Program-made: the position numbers and the translations under genes
Assembly (NCBI GenBank): GCA_028291645.1
Contig: JAQGNU010000231.1
Span: forward strand, 1 to 34,501
DNA from: Nevskia sp.
GTDB taxonomy: Bacteria; Pseudomonadota; Gammaproteobacteria; Nevskiales; Nevskiaceae
Length of the DNA: 34,501 nucleotides
Direction of reading: 5' to 3'
The notes under the pieces: model-generated
What the model was told of the DNA's origin: nothing
Database searches by the model: none
The model's input: only the letters and a program-made list of their open reading frames with translations
Part shown: one piece after another, positions 7,344-16,086 of the stretch
Layout of the letters: each line of letters starts with the position of its first letter
Position numbering within the stretch: position 1 is the stretch's first letter

Positions 7344-9653
7344 ATGACTCTGCGTCCTCGCTTCGGCCATTTCCTGCTGGGCTCAATTCTCGCTGCGAGC
7401 TGTGCGCTGGCGCTGGCGGCACCGCCGAAACCGCGTAGTGGCAGTGGCGGCTCCGGCCGCGAAGTCACATTGAATCTGAAAGACGCCGACATCAACACGC
7501 TGATCGCCACCGTCAGCGAAGTCACCGGCAAGAATTTCATCATCGATCCGCGCGTCAAGGGCAAGGTCACGGTGATCTCGTCGAGCCCGATGAACGCGGC
7601 CGGCGTTTACGAAACCTTCCTGTCGGTGCTGCAGGTCAACGGCTTCGCGGCGATTCCCGCGGGCGATGCCACCAAGATCGTGCTGGAAGCCAATGCGCGT
7701 ACCGACGGCGGCAGCTATGTCGGCTCCGGCAGCGGCCTGGCGGACGATGAAATCGTCACCCATGTCTATGAAGTGCGCAACGCCTCGGCGCAGCAGCTGG
7801 TCGGCATGCTGCGTCCGCTGGTGGCGCAGTCCGGACAGCTGGCGGCGTATGCCGGCAGCAACAGCCTGATCATTTCCGATCGCGCCTCCAATGTGCAGCG
7901 CATGGAACGCCTGATCCGCCAGATCGATGTTGCCGGCGATCGCGATGTGGAACTGATTGCGCTGAAGAATGCCTCGGCCAGCGATGTCGTGCGCACGCTG
8001 ACCACGCTGGCGCAGCAGTCCAAGCAGGCCGACCCGACCGCGCAGCAGACCGCCGTGATTGCCGACGAACGCAGCAACTCGGTGCTGATCGCCGGCGCCA
8101 AGGGCGATCGCGAGCGCCTGATCGGAGTGATCGCGGATCTCGATGCGCCGACCGCCGACAAGGGCGGCGACACCCAGGTGATCTACCTGAAGTTCGCCAG
8201 CGCCGAGAATCTCGCACCGATTCTCGAAGGCTATGCGCAGCAGGCCAGCAAGCCGGCGAAGTCGACCGGCAGCATGTTCGGCAATAGCAGCAGTGGCAGT
8301 AGCAGTAGCAGCAGTTTTGGCAACAGCAATTCAACGCCGGCGCCGGCACCCACACCCTCAAGTTCGTCGAGCTCAGCGAGCCTGGGCGGCGGCGGCAATG
8401 GCGACCTGCGCGTGATTCCGGACAAGGACACCAATGCGCTGGTGATCACCGCACCGCCGAAGATCATGCAGAAAGTGAAGCACGTGATCGAGCAGCTCGA
8501 CATCCGCCGCTCGCAGGTGCTGGTCGAAGGCATCGTCGCCGAAGTCAGCGCGACCAAGGCCAGTTCGCTCGGCGTCGATTACATCGCCTACGATCCGAGC
8601 ACCGTCGCGGCGGCCGGCATTCTGAATTCGAGCACGCTGAGCGCCTTGCAGAACATCAGCAGCTCAGCGAGCAGTCTCGGCACCTCCACCAGCCTCAGCA
8701 GTACCAGCACCACCAGCCTGATCGCGTCGGCGGCATCGACCCTGCTCGGTCAGGGCGCAACCGCCGCAATCGGCTCGTTCTCCAATGGCCATCTGTTCGG
8801 CGCGCTGCTGAAAGCCCTGCAGAGCGATGGCGACACCAACATCCTGTCGACGCCGTCGCTGGTGACGCTCGACAACGAGGAAGCCAAGTTCGAAGTCGGC
8901 CAGGAAGTGCCGTTCCAGACCGGTTCATTTTCCAACACCGGCACCGTCAGCAACGGTTCGGTCAATCCGTTCCAGACCATCGACCGCAAGGATGTCGGCC
9001 TCAAGCTCGGCATCACACCCACAATTGGTGGCGAAGGCGACAACATCCGCCTGAAGATCGAGTTCGAGAATTCGAGCCTGTCGAGCGGCCAGGCCGGCGC
9101 CGCTAATCTGGTCACCAACAAGCGCACGCTGAGCAACACGGTCAGCATCGACGGCGGCCAGATCCTGGTGATCGGCGGCCTCATCGATGACCAGATCACC
9201 GATTCGCAGAACCGCATTCCGGTGCTGTCCGACATTCCGCTGCTCGGCGCGCTGTTCCGCTCGCGCGACATCACCAAGACCAAGCGCAATCTGATGATCT
9301 TCATTCATCCGGTGATCCTGCGCACACGCGAGGAAGGCGACTTCTACACGCGCCGCAAATACGACGGTACGCGCGAAGCCGAGATTCGCGCCGCCAACGG
9401 CGCGATTCCGCTGATCGGCGGACAGCGGCCGACGCTGTATCGCTACGACGACTATGTGCGCGAGTCGACCAAGCCGGTGACGGCGGCCGACGTGCCGCCG
9501 CCCAAAGGCGGTCCGCCGGGCGCCGCCGCGCCGTCGAGCGGTGCGGTCGATCCGAGCGCCTCGCCGTTGCTGCCACCCGTGCCGATCGCGCCGGTGCCGG
9601 AAGTCGCGCCCGAATCCAGCATCGTCGCGCCGAACGGATCTGCGCGGCCGTAG
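7344..9653 (+). CDS. gspD: Type II secretion system secretin GspD
   Basis: Outer-membrane secretin that forms the exit pore of the type II system. The 769 residues start with a signal peptide (cleavage probably after ALA, residue 25). They continue with N0 (about 41-115), N1 (about 137-197), N2 (about 200-268), N3 (about 277-390), and the secretin barrel (about 395-660) ending in the typical VIGGLIDDQ ... RIPVLSDIPLLGALF ... RNLMIFIHPVIL segment. N3 is interrupted by a Ser/Gly/Pro-rich insertion (about 310-352), and the barrel has a second Ser-rich stretch (about 428-463). A Pro/Ala-rich tail of about 80 residues follows the barrel. Both inserts occur in related secretins. The stop is 14 bp before gspE. 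Assignment is secure. Confidence 0.97.
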   Translation: MTLRPRFGHFLLGSILAASCALALAAPPKPRSGSGGSGREVTLNLKDADINTLIATVSEVTGKNFIIDPRVKGKVTVISSSPMNAAGVYETFLSVLQVNGFAAIPAGDATKIVLEANARTDGGSYVGSGSGLADDEIVTHVYEVRNASAQQLVGMLRPLVAQSGQLAAYAGSNSLIISDRASNVQRMERLIRQIDVAGDRDVELIALKNASASDVVRTLTTLAQQSKQADPTAQQTAVIADERSNSVLIAGAKGDRERLIGVIADLDAPTADKGGDTQVIYLKFASAENLAPILEGYAQQASKPAKSTGSMFGNSSSGSSSSSSFGNSNSTPAPAPTPSSSSSSASLGGGGNGDLRVIPDKDTNALVITAPPKIMQKVKHVIEQLDIRRSQVLVEGIVAEVSATKASSLGVDYIAYDPSTVAAAGILNSSTLSALQNISSSASSLGTSTSLSSTSTTSLIASAASTLLGQGATAAIGSFSNGHLFGALLKALQSDGDTNILSTPSLVTLDNEEAKFEVGQEVPFQTGSFSNTGTVSNGSVNPFQTIDRKDVGLKLGITPTIGGEGDNIRLKIEFENSSLSSGQAGAANLVTNKRTLSNTVSIDGGQILVIGGLIDDQITDSQNRIPVLSDIPLLGALFRSRDITKTKRNLMIFIHPVILRTREEGDFYTRRKYDGTREAEIRAANGAIPLIGGQRPTLYRYDDYVRESTKPVTAADVPPPKGGPPGAAAPSSGAVDPSASPLLPPVPIAPVPEVAPESSIVAPNGSARP

Positions 9654-9667
9654 AGCCGAGCACCCCT

Positions 9668-11173
9668 ATGGAGATGCAAGCGAGTCCCATCGCACTGCGC
9701 CGGCCGCCGTTCGCGTTCGCCAAGCGCCACGGCGTGATCGTCGCGCAGGATCTCGGCGATGCGGTGGAACTGGTGTGCCGTCCGGGCGCCGCGCTGGAAG
9801 CGATCCAGGAAGCACGTCGCCTGGTGCGCCGTCCGCTGCGCATGCGTCAGGTGTCGCTCGAACAGTTCGATGCGCTACTGCAGCGCACTTACGAGGGCGA
9901 GACCGGTGCGAGTGCGGCACTAGCGCAGGGCCTGACCGCCGACGACGACGATCTGGAAAGCCTGTCGCAGGCGCTGGCCGATGCGCAGGATTTGCTGGAG
10001 TCGGACGACGACGCACCGATCATCAAGTTCATCAACGGCCTGTTGGTCGAGGCGATCAAGGAAAACGCGTCCGACATTCACATCGAGACTTTCGAAAGCC
10101 GCATCACTGTGCGCTTTCGCGTCGACGGCGTGCTGCGCGAGATTCTCAGTCCGCCGCGCGCGCTGGCGCCGAAGATCGTGTCGCGCGTGAAGATCATGGC
10201 GAAGCTCGACATCGCCGAGAAACGCCTGCCGCAGGACGGCCGCATCAGCCGCGCGTTCGGCGGCCGCAAGGTCGACGTGCGCGTATCGACCATCCCCACC
10301 GGCCAGAACAACGAACGCGTGGTGATGCGTATTCTCGACAAGCAGGCCGAGCGCCTCGATCTCGAACAACTCGGCATCGACGGCGCGCAGATCGAAGTCC
10401 TGCGCCGCATCATCCATCGCCCTTACGGCATCATGCTGGTGACCGGTCCGACCGGTTCCGGCAAGACCACCACGCTGTATTCCGCGCTGAGCGTGCTGAA
10501 CGATTCGGCGCGCACGCGCAACATCATGACGGTCGAAGATCCGATCGAGTACTACATCGACGGCGTCGGCCAGACCCAGGTCAACATCCGCGTCGAAATG
10601 ACGTTTGCACGCGGCCTGCGTGCGATCCTGCGCCAGGATCCGGACGTCGTCATGGTCGGCGAAATCCGCGATCTGGAAACCGCGGAAATCGCGGTGCAGG
10701 CTTCGCAGACCGGTCACCTGGTGCTATCGACGTTGCATACCAACACCGCGGTCGGCGCGGTGACGCGCTTACGCGACATGGGCGTCGAGCCGTATCAGCT
10801 GTCGTCGTCGCTGGTCGGCCTGATGGCGCAGCGCCTAGTGCGCACGCTGTGCTCTCACTGCAAGCAGGCTTACGAACCGTCGCGCTTTGAGCTCGAACAG
10901 CTCGGCGTGCCGGAGCGCAAGGATCTGATTCTGTACAAGCCGGTCGGCTGCCCGCAGTGCCGCCATACCGGCTACCTGGGCCGCTCCGGTATTCACGAGA
11001 TCATCGAGATCGATCGCAAGCTGGAAGCGATGATTCACGACAATGCCGCCGAGCAATTGCTCGAAGCCGCCGCACGCGAACGCGGCCCCGGCATCGTGCA
11101 ATCCGGCCGCAACAAGGTCATCGCCGGCCACACCACGCTCGGCGAAGTGCTGCGCGTGACAATCGAAGACTGA
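9668..11173 (+). CDS. gspE: Type II secretion system ATPase GspE
   Basis: Cytoplasmic hexameric ATPase that drives pseudopilus assembly. The 501 residues contain an N-terminal GspL-binding region (1-110), a PilB-type domain with Walker A GPTGSGKTTT (260-269), an Asp box (MTVEDPIEY), Walker B DVVMVGEIRD with E332, a His box (STLHTNTA), and the zinc-binding tetracysteine C395, C398, C428, C431 (CSHC ... CPQC). All landmarks of an active GspE are present. A second in-frame ATG lies two codons inside. Unlike the tightly spaced gspC/D/E junctions, the 100 bp before gspF are filled by a large palindromic repeat. Confidence 0.97.
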   Translation: MEMQASPIALRRPPFAFAKRHGVIVAQDLGDAVELVCRPGAALEAIQEARRLVRRPLRMRQVSLEQFDALLQRTYEGETGASAALAQGLTADDDDLESLSQALADAQDLLESDDDAPIIKFINGLLVEAIKENASDIHIETFESRITVRFRVDGVLREILSPPRALAPKIVSRVKIMAKLDIAEKRLPQDGRISRAFGGRKVDVRVSTIPTGQNNERVVMRILDKQAERLDLEQLGIDGAQIEVLRRIIHRPYGIMLVTGPTGSGKTTTLYSALSVLNDSARTRNIMTVEDPIEYYIDGVGQTQVNIRVEMTFARGLRAILRQDPDVVMVGEIRDLETAEIAVQASQTGHLVLSTLHTNTAVGAVTRLRDMGVEPYQLSSSLVGLMAQRLVRTLCSHCKQAYEPSRFELEQLGVPERKDLILYKPVGCPQCRHTGYLGRSGIHEIIEIDRKLEAMIHDNAAEQLLEAAARERGPGIVQSGRNKVIAGHTTLGEVLRVTIED

Positions 11174-11179
11174 TGGACG

Positions 11180-11271
11180 GCAGTTTCCGGTTTCCGGTTC
11201 CCAGTTTCCAGAGAAGCAAGAACATGCGTATCTGGACTGGAAACCGGAAACCGGAAACCGGGAACTGCTTC
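11180..11271 (+). repeat. Palindromic dispersed repeat, copy 1, between gspE and gspF
   Basis: Two 32-base arms, 11180-11211 and 11237-11268, are inverted copies with three mismatches around a 25-base loop. The arms are built from a 7-base unit of the type GGAAACC / GGTTTCC. The element starts six bases after the gspE stop and ends with ACTGCTTC two bases before the gspF ATG. It shares a 19-base identical block (11196-11214), the 11-mer GGACTGGAAAC (11234-11244) and the terminal ACTGCTTC with copy 2 at 24747-24848, in the same orientation to transcription. As RNA it would form a long hairpin holding the only GGGA-like ribosome site of gspF. It resembles the repetitive extragenic palindromes of many bacterial genomes; I cannot name the family. 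Confidence 0.9.
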
Positions 11272-11273
11272 TA

Positions 11274-12509
11274 ATGCCCGCCTATGAATACGCCGCACTC
11301 GACACGCGCGGCCGCCAGCAGAAAGGCCTGATCGAAGGCGATACACCGCGCCAGGTCCGGCAGATGCTGCGCGAGCGCGGGCTGACGCCGCTCGATATCC
11401 ACATCGTCTCGGAACGCAAGGTGCGCGGCGCCAGCACCGGCGGCACCGCGATCCCGCGTGCACGCCGCAGCGGTGGCCTCAGCGGCGCTGAGCTGTCGCT
11501 GTTCACACGCCAGCTGTCGACGCTGGCGCGCTCCGGCTTGCCGCTGGATGAAGCGCTCACGGCAGTCTCGCAGCAGAGCGAGGCCAAGCGTGTGCAGCGC
11601 ATTACGCTCGGCGTGCGCGCACGCGTAATCGAGGGCAACAGCCTGGCGTTCGCACTCGCCGAATTCCCGAATGCATTTCCGCCGCTGTTCCGCGCCACCG
11701 TCGAAGCCGGCGAACAGGCCGGCAAGCTCGACTCGGTGCTGGCGCGTCTGGCCGATTACATCGAGAGCCGCCAGGCGCTGCGCGGCAAGGTGCTGCTGGC
11801 GATCCTGTATCCGGTGATCCTCAGCTTCGTCGCCGTCGGCGTGGTGATCGCGCTGCTGACCTACGTGGTGCCGAAAGTCGTCGGCGTGTTCGATTCAATC
11901 GGCCAGCAGTTGCCGCCGCTGACGCGTGGACTGATCGCATTGAGCGGCTTCCTGCGCGACCAGGGCCCGTACCTCGCGGTCATCATCGTCGTCGGCGTGA
12001 TCATCTTCATCCGCGCGCTGCGCAATACCGACTTCCGCCGCCGCAAAGACCTGTTCGTGTTGCGGCTGCCGCTGGTCGGCCGTCTGGTGCGCGGCGGCAA
12101 TACCGGCCGCTTCATGCGCACCCTCGGCATTCTGTTCGGCAGCGGCGTGCCGATTCTGGATGCACTGCGTATTGGCGCGCAGGTGGTCGACAACCTGCCG
12201 ATGCGTGAAGCGGTAGACGCCGCTGCCAAGCGCGTGCGCGAAGGTGCCAGCGTGTCGCGCGCCTTGTCGGAGAGCAAGCTGTTTCCGCCGATCACGCTGC
12301 ACCTGATCGCCTCCGGCGAATCCTCCGGCAAGCTCGATGAGATGCTTGATCGCGCCGCCGACAATCAGGAGCGCGAACTGGAAGTCACCATCGCCGCGTT
12401 GATGGGCGTATTCGAGCCGGTGCTTATTCTGACGATGGGTGCCGTCGTGCTGGTCATCGTGCTGGCGATTCTGCTGCCGATCTTCGACTTGAATCAGCTG
12501 GTCAAATAA
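11274..12509 (+). CDS. gspF: Type II secretion system inner-membrane platform protein GspF
   Basis: Polytopic platform protein that works with GspE and GspL in pseudopilus assembly. The 411 residues have the family start MPAYEYAALDTRGRQQKG, a linker, then two T2SF domains (about 72-195 and 275-397). The transmembrane segments near 172-198 (LLAILYPVILSFVAVGVV), 225-245 and 376-400 (VLILTMGAVVLVIVLAIL) fit the three-helix topology. The only candidate ribosome site, GGGA at 11260-11263, lies inside the right arm of the palindromic repeat. The usual next genes (gspG onward) do not follow; an AsmA-family gene starts 88 bp downstream. Confidence 0.97.
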   Translation: MPAYEYAALDTRGRQQKGLIEGDTPRQVRQMLRERGLTPLDIHIVSERKVRGASTGGTAIPRARRSGGLSGAELSLFTRQLSTLARSGLPLDEALTAVSQQSEAKRVQRITLGVRARVIEGNSLAFALAEFPNAFPPLFRATVEAGEQAGKLDSVLARLADYIESRQALRGKVLLAILYPVILSFVAVGVVIALLTYVVPKVVGVFDSIGQQLPPLTRGLIALSGFLRDQGPYLAVIIVVGVIIFIRALRNTDFRRRKDLFVLRLPLVGRLVRGGNTGRFMRTLGILFGSGVPILDALRIGAQVVDNLPMREAVDAAAKRVREGASVSRALSESKLFPPITLHLIASGESSGKLDEMLDRAADNQERELEVTIAALMGVFEPVLILTMGAVVLVIVLAILLPIFDLNQLVK

Positions 12510-12556
12510 CAATCGCGGGCCGCGCCTACAACCGCGCGGAGTCATCGACGCCTGAT

Positions 12557-12572
12557 TGCGGTCCAAACCGCA
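12557..12572 (+). other. Small hairpin between gspF and the AsmA-family gene
   Basis: Six-bp stem TGCGGT/ACCGCA with a CCAA loop, 25 bases before the downstream ATG. No T-run follows, so it is not a convincing terminator. Confidence 0.3.
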
Positions 12573-12597
12573 CAACTCGAACCAGGACGCTCCTCGC

Positions 12598-14631
12598 ATG
12601 CGCCCCCTGCAAGCTCATCCGCGACTGCTCGGCCTCGGTATTTTTGTAGCGCTGCTGCTGGCCTTGATCCTGCTGTGGGATTGGAACTGGTTGCGACCGC
12701 TGCTTGAGCAGCAGGCCTCTGCGGCGCTGGGCCGCAGTGTCTCGATCGGCCATTTCGAGGTACATCTCGCGCGCCATCCGCAACTGGTCGCCGATCACGT
12801 CACCGTCGCCAATCCGGAGGACTTTCCGGCCGCCAGCAGGATGGCGACGATCGATCGTCTGGCGATCCGCATTGCGCCGTGGCCGTTGCTGCACCATCAG
12901 TTGATGCTCGATGAGATCGACATCGAACGGCCGCAGGGCGATCTCAAACCCGGACCTTCCGGCGCGCCGAATTACAAGCTCGGCAGCGACGGCAAGCCGA
13001 GCGACGCACCTTCGCCGTGGCAGATCGAACTCGTCAATCTGATCATCAACGACGGCGACATCCATTTCTTCGATCCGAAACTGAAATCGGATTTCACGCT
13101 CGGCGTGAAGACCGAAGCGGCGACGGCCGACAGCGAAGCGCACGTCGTCGTCGCGATCGACGGCAAGTACGCCGCACAGCCCATCAGCGGACGCTTCATC
13201 GGCGGCTCGGTGCTCGGCCTGCGCGATTCATCGAATCCGTATTCGATCGATCTGAAACTTGCCAATGGCGCGACCCGGGTTTCGCTGCAAGGCACGCTGC
13301 TGCAGCCGATGAACTTCGGCGGCGCCGATCTGAAGCTGGACCTGCAAGGCAACGATCTGGCGGCGCTGTATCCCTTGACTGGCATTCCACTGGCGCCGAC
13401 GCCGCCGTATCACCTCAGCGGCGAGCTCAATTACGCGGCGCGGAAAATCAGCTTCGATCATTTCGCCGGCACCGTCGGCAGCAGCGATCTGTCCGGCGAT
13501 CTCGCGGTCGATCTGAGCGGCGACAAACCGCGCGTGACGGCGGACCTGCTGTCAAAGAAAGTAGTGCTGGCCGATCTCGCCGGTTTCATCGGCGCGCCGC
13601 CCGGCAAGGCCGACGCGGCCAATGAGAGCAAGCAGCAAAAGGATCAGCACGCGCAGCAGGACGCGAACCCGAAACTGCTGCCGGATACGCCGATCAATCT
13701 GCCGAAACTGCGCTCGGCAAATCTCGACATCCGCTACCAGGCGGCGCACATCGACAGCGATGCGACACCGCTCGACAACATCGTCGCGCACCTCAAGATC
13801 GAGGACGAGCAGCTCAGTTTCGAGCCGCTGTCGTTCGCAGTCGGCCAGGGCAGCATCGTACTGAACATCCGGCTCGATGGACGCCAGGATGCGGTGCATA
13901 CGGTGGCCAACATCGACTTCCGCAAAGTCGATCTGCATCGCATCATGCAATCGACCAAGCTGTTCGAAGGCGCCGGCACGATCGGCGGCAACGCGCACAT
14001 CGACGCCAGCGGCAACTCGCTGGCGAAGATGCTCGGCAATGGCGATGGCGATTTGAAACTAGTGATGAGCGGTGGCGATATGAGTGCGCTGCTGATCGAT
14101 CTCGCCGGCCTCGATTTCGGCAACGGCGTGCTGTCCGCGCTCGGCATTCCACGCAAGGCCGATCTGCGTTGCATGGTCACCGATTTCGGCCTGACTCGGG
14201 GCGTCGTCGATACGCGACTGTTCGTGTTCGATACCACCGAAGCCAACGTCACCGGCGGCGGCAAGATCAACCTGCACGACGAGACGATCGACTATCGCCT
14301 CGCGACCGAACCCAAGCACTTCAACATCGGCGCGTTCCGCGCACCGATCCTGATCCGGGGTGCGCTGAAAAACCCGAGCATCCTGCCGGACCCGGTAATC
14401 CTGGCCGCACGCGGCGGTGCCGCGGTGCTGCTCGGAGTGGTCGCAACGCCGCTGGCCGCACTGATCCCGACGATCCAACTCGGTCTCGGTGCAGACCACA
14501 ACTGCGCAGCCTTGATGCAATCCGTCAACCGGGCCGCCAGCGGCCCAAGCCCTGCGAAAGCTTCGTCGAAGTCGAACAAAAAGTCTGCGCCGCAAACCCA
14601 GCAAACCCAGCAAACCCAGCAAACCAAGTGA
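12598..14631 (+). CDS. AsmA-family envelope protein
   Basis: Predicted inner-membrane-anchored periplasmic protein of 677 residues. A single N-terminal transmembrane helix (about 12-32, GIFVALLLALILLWDW) is followed by an AsmA-type start (RPLLEQQASAALGRSVSIGHFEVHL pattern), long beta-rich repeats, a Gln/Lys-rich spacer near 340-365, and the conserved AsmA C-terminal region (about 480-620). The AsmA/TamB/YhdP group is now linked to phospholipid movement or outer-membrane assembly; which applies here is unknown. I prefer the ATG at 12598 (AGGA ten bases upstream) over an in-frame TTG at 12556. The C-terminus has a Gln/Thr repeat (QTQQTQQTQQTK) from a 9-bp DNA repeat. It sits where pseudopilin genes would be expected after gspF, on the same strand, possibly co-transcribed. 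Confidence 0.88.
   Translation: MRPLQAHPRLLGLGIFVALLLALILLWDWNWLRPLLEQQASAALGRSVSIGHFEVHLARHPQLVADHVTVANPEDFPAASRMATIDRLAIRIAPWPLLHHQLMLDEIDIERPQGDLKPGPSGAPNYKLGSDGKPSDAPSPWQIELVNLIINDGDIHFFDPKLKSDFTLGVKTEAATADSEAHVVVAIDGKYAAQPISGRFIGGSVLGLRDSSNPYSIDLKLANGATRVSLQGTLLQPMNFGGADLKLDLQGNDLAALYPLTGIPLAPTPPYHLSGELNYAARKISFDHFAGTVGSSDLSGDLAVDLSGDKPRVTADLLSKKVVLADLAGFIGAPPGKADAANESKQQKDQHAQQDANPKLLPDTPINLPKLRSANLDIRYQAAHIDSDATPLDNIVAHLKIEDEQLSFEPLSFAVGQGSIVLNIRLDGRQDAVHTVANIDFRKVDLHRIMQSTKLFEGAGTIGGNAHIDASGNSLAKMLGNGDGDLKLVMSGGDMSALLIDLAGLDFGNGVLSALGIPRKADLRCMVTDFGLTRGVVDTRLFVFDTTEANVTGGGKINLHDETIDYRLATEPKHFNIGAFRAPILIRGALKNPSILPDPVILAARGGAAVLLGVVATPLAALIPTIQLGLGADHNCAALMQSVNRAASGPSPAKASSKSNKKSAPQTQQTQQTQQTK
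14593..14627 (+). repeat. 9-bp tandem repeat at the 3' end of the AsmA-family gene
   Basis: Three perfect copies of CAAACCCAG (14593-14619) and one imperfect copy (14620-14627), encoding the QTQ repeat just before the stop codon. The unit length is a multiple of three, so copy-number change would keep the frame. Confidence 0.9.
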
Positions 14632-14643
14632 AGCGTCCGCGGC

Positions 14644-14748
14644 TTACGCCGGCGGCGGCCACAGCTCGATGCGATTGCCAACCGGATCCATTGCCCAGCC
14701 GAAGCGACCGAATTCGCTGTGCTCGATCCGTGCATCGACATCGACACG
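14644..14748 (-). pseudogene. Remnant of a glyoxalase/VOC-family gene (C-terminal end only)
   Basis: Between the convergent AsmA and efflux-pump genes the minus strand encodes about 34 residues ending at a TAA stop (14644-14646), with the typical end of VOC-family proteins: ARIEHSEFGRFGWAMD followed by PVGNRIELWPPPA. The GRFGWxxDPxGNRIELWxP pattern, with its metal-ligand-like Glu, is distinctive. Only about 30 codons beyond this reach the efflux-pump stop, and they do not look like the rest of a VOC domain, which normally needs about 90 more residues. There is no plausible start or ribosome site. I read this as a deletion remnant whose 5' part was replaced. Confidence 0.75.
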
Positions 14749-14775
14749 CCGCCAATGCCGAGTACACGTTGCATG

Positions 14776-16038
14776 CTAGTTTTCCGGGGTCGGTGCGTTC
14801 GGAATCGTGACGCCGCTCGGCGTTTCCAGCAACACCTGCGGACGCACCTCCGGCGCGAGGCGGCAATACAGCAGCCACAGCAGGAAGCTGCAGCCCCAGG
14901 TCAAGCTGGTGCCGAGCGCCAGCAGCGGCAGGCTGTGCGACAGCAGCGGCGAGATCATGCCCGAGACTACCGCGTTGAAACCCAGCGCCACTGCGGCCTG
15001 CACCGAAGCGGCGGCGCCACGCACGGCGGGGAAGCGGTCGAGCATCAGTATCGTCAGCGTCGGGAACGACAGCGACACGCCGATCGCGCTGACCGTGACC
15101 GGCAGGATCGACCACGGCGCGGACGGCGGCAATAGCGCACTGACCAGCAGATTGATCGCCGCACCGCTGCCCATCAACAGATAGCCCCAGCGCACCGTCG
15201 TCAGCGGCGGCCGGCGGCCGGCGAGCCTTCCGGACAGCCCCGCACCCAACATCATGCCGCCGATCACCGGAATGAACAGCCAGCCGAACTGCTGCACGTT
15301 CAGATGCAATAGATCCAGCACGATGGTCGGCGCCGATGCGATATAGGTGAACAGCGCGCCGAAATTCATCGAAGCGGCCAGCGCCAGCAAGACGAAATGA
15401 TGGTCCCTGACGATCGCGCCATACGTGTGCGCCAGCTGCCGCACCGACAGCGGTACGCGCCGCGGCCGCGGCAAAGTTTCCGGCAGTGCGCCGAGCGAGG
15501 CCAGACCGAGCAGCATGGTAAAACAGGTCAGCATCCAGAAAATCGGACGCCAGCCGGCAATACTGAGCACGAAGCCGCCGATGATCGGCGCGATCGCCGG
15601 TGCCACGCCGAAGATCAGCGTGACCTGCGACATCAGCCGCTGTGCATCGGCGCCGTCGAAACGATCGCGCACGATGGCGCGGCCGACGATCATGCCGGCC
15701 CCGGCCGAAATACCCTGCAGTGCGCGGAACAACAACAACATTGGCAGGCTCGGTGCCAGGGCACAGCCGGCGCTCGCCGCAGCGAACAGCACCAGCGACA
15801 CCAGGATCACGCCGCGGCGGCCGTAGGCATCCGACAGCGGGCCGTGCAACAGCGACATCGCCATGAACGCGATCAGATAGACGCTGACGGTCTGCTGCAT
15901 CGATACCGCAGTGATGCCGAATTCGGCTTCGATCACGCGGAACGCAGGGAAGAACGTGTCGATCGAGAACGGGCCGAGCATCGCCAGCCCCGCGATCAGC
16001 GGAGCGAGCATGCGGGGATTGGCGCGAAAACGATTCAC
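14776..16038 (-). CDS. Bcr/CflA-family MFS drug efflux transporter
   Basis: Twelve-helix inner-membrane transporter of the major facilitator superfamily, expected to export drugs by proton antiport. The family features of Bcr/CflA are present: an early FSIDTFFPAF motif in helix 1, the loop 2-3 signature GPLSDAYGRRGVIL, and RALQGISAGAGMIVGRAIVRD in the helix 4-5 region with the antiporter motif C type GxxxGPxxGG-like segment (GVAPAIAPIIGG). Length is about 420 residues. The start is uncertain: GTG at 16036-16038 (TAGG upstream) is chosen, an in-frame TTG lies at 16062 and an ATG at 16011. It is 48 bp downstream of plsX, the place where fabH usually sits. Substrate cannot be told from sequence. 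Confidence 0.88.
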   Translation of the reverse strand: MNRFRANPRMLAPLIAGLAMLGPFSIDTFFPAFRVIEAEFGITAVSMQQTVSVYLIAFMAMSLLHGPLSDAYGRRGVILVSLVLFAAASAGCALAPSLPMLLLFRALQGISAGAGMIVGRAIVRDRFDGADAQRLMSQVTLIFGVAPAIAPIIGGFVLSIAGWRPIFWMLTCFTMLLGLASLGALPETLPRPRRVPLSVRQLAHTYGAIVRDHHFVLLALAASMNFGALFTYIASAPTIVLDLLHLNVQQFGWLFIPVIGGMMLGAGLSGRLAGRRPPLTTVRWGYLLMGSGAAINLLVSALLPPSAPWSILPVTVSAIGVSLSFPTLTILMLDRFPAVRGAAASVQAAVALGFNAVVSGMISPLLSHSLPLLALGTSLTWGCSFLLWLLYCRLAPEVRPQVLLETPSGVTIPNAPTPEN

Positions 16039-16086
16039 GATCGAAAACCTAAGGGAGCGCAACTCGGAGCAGCTACGGACAACAGC

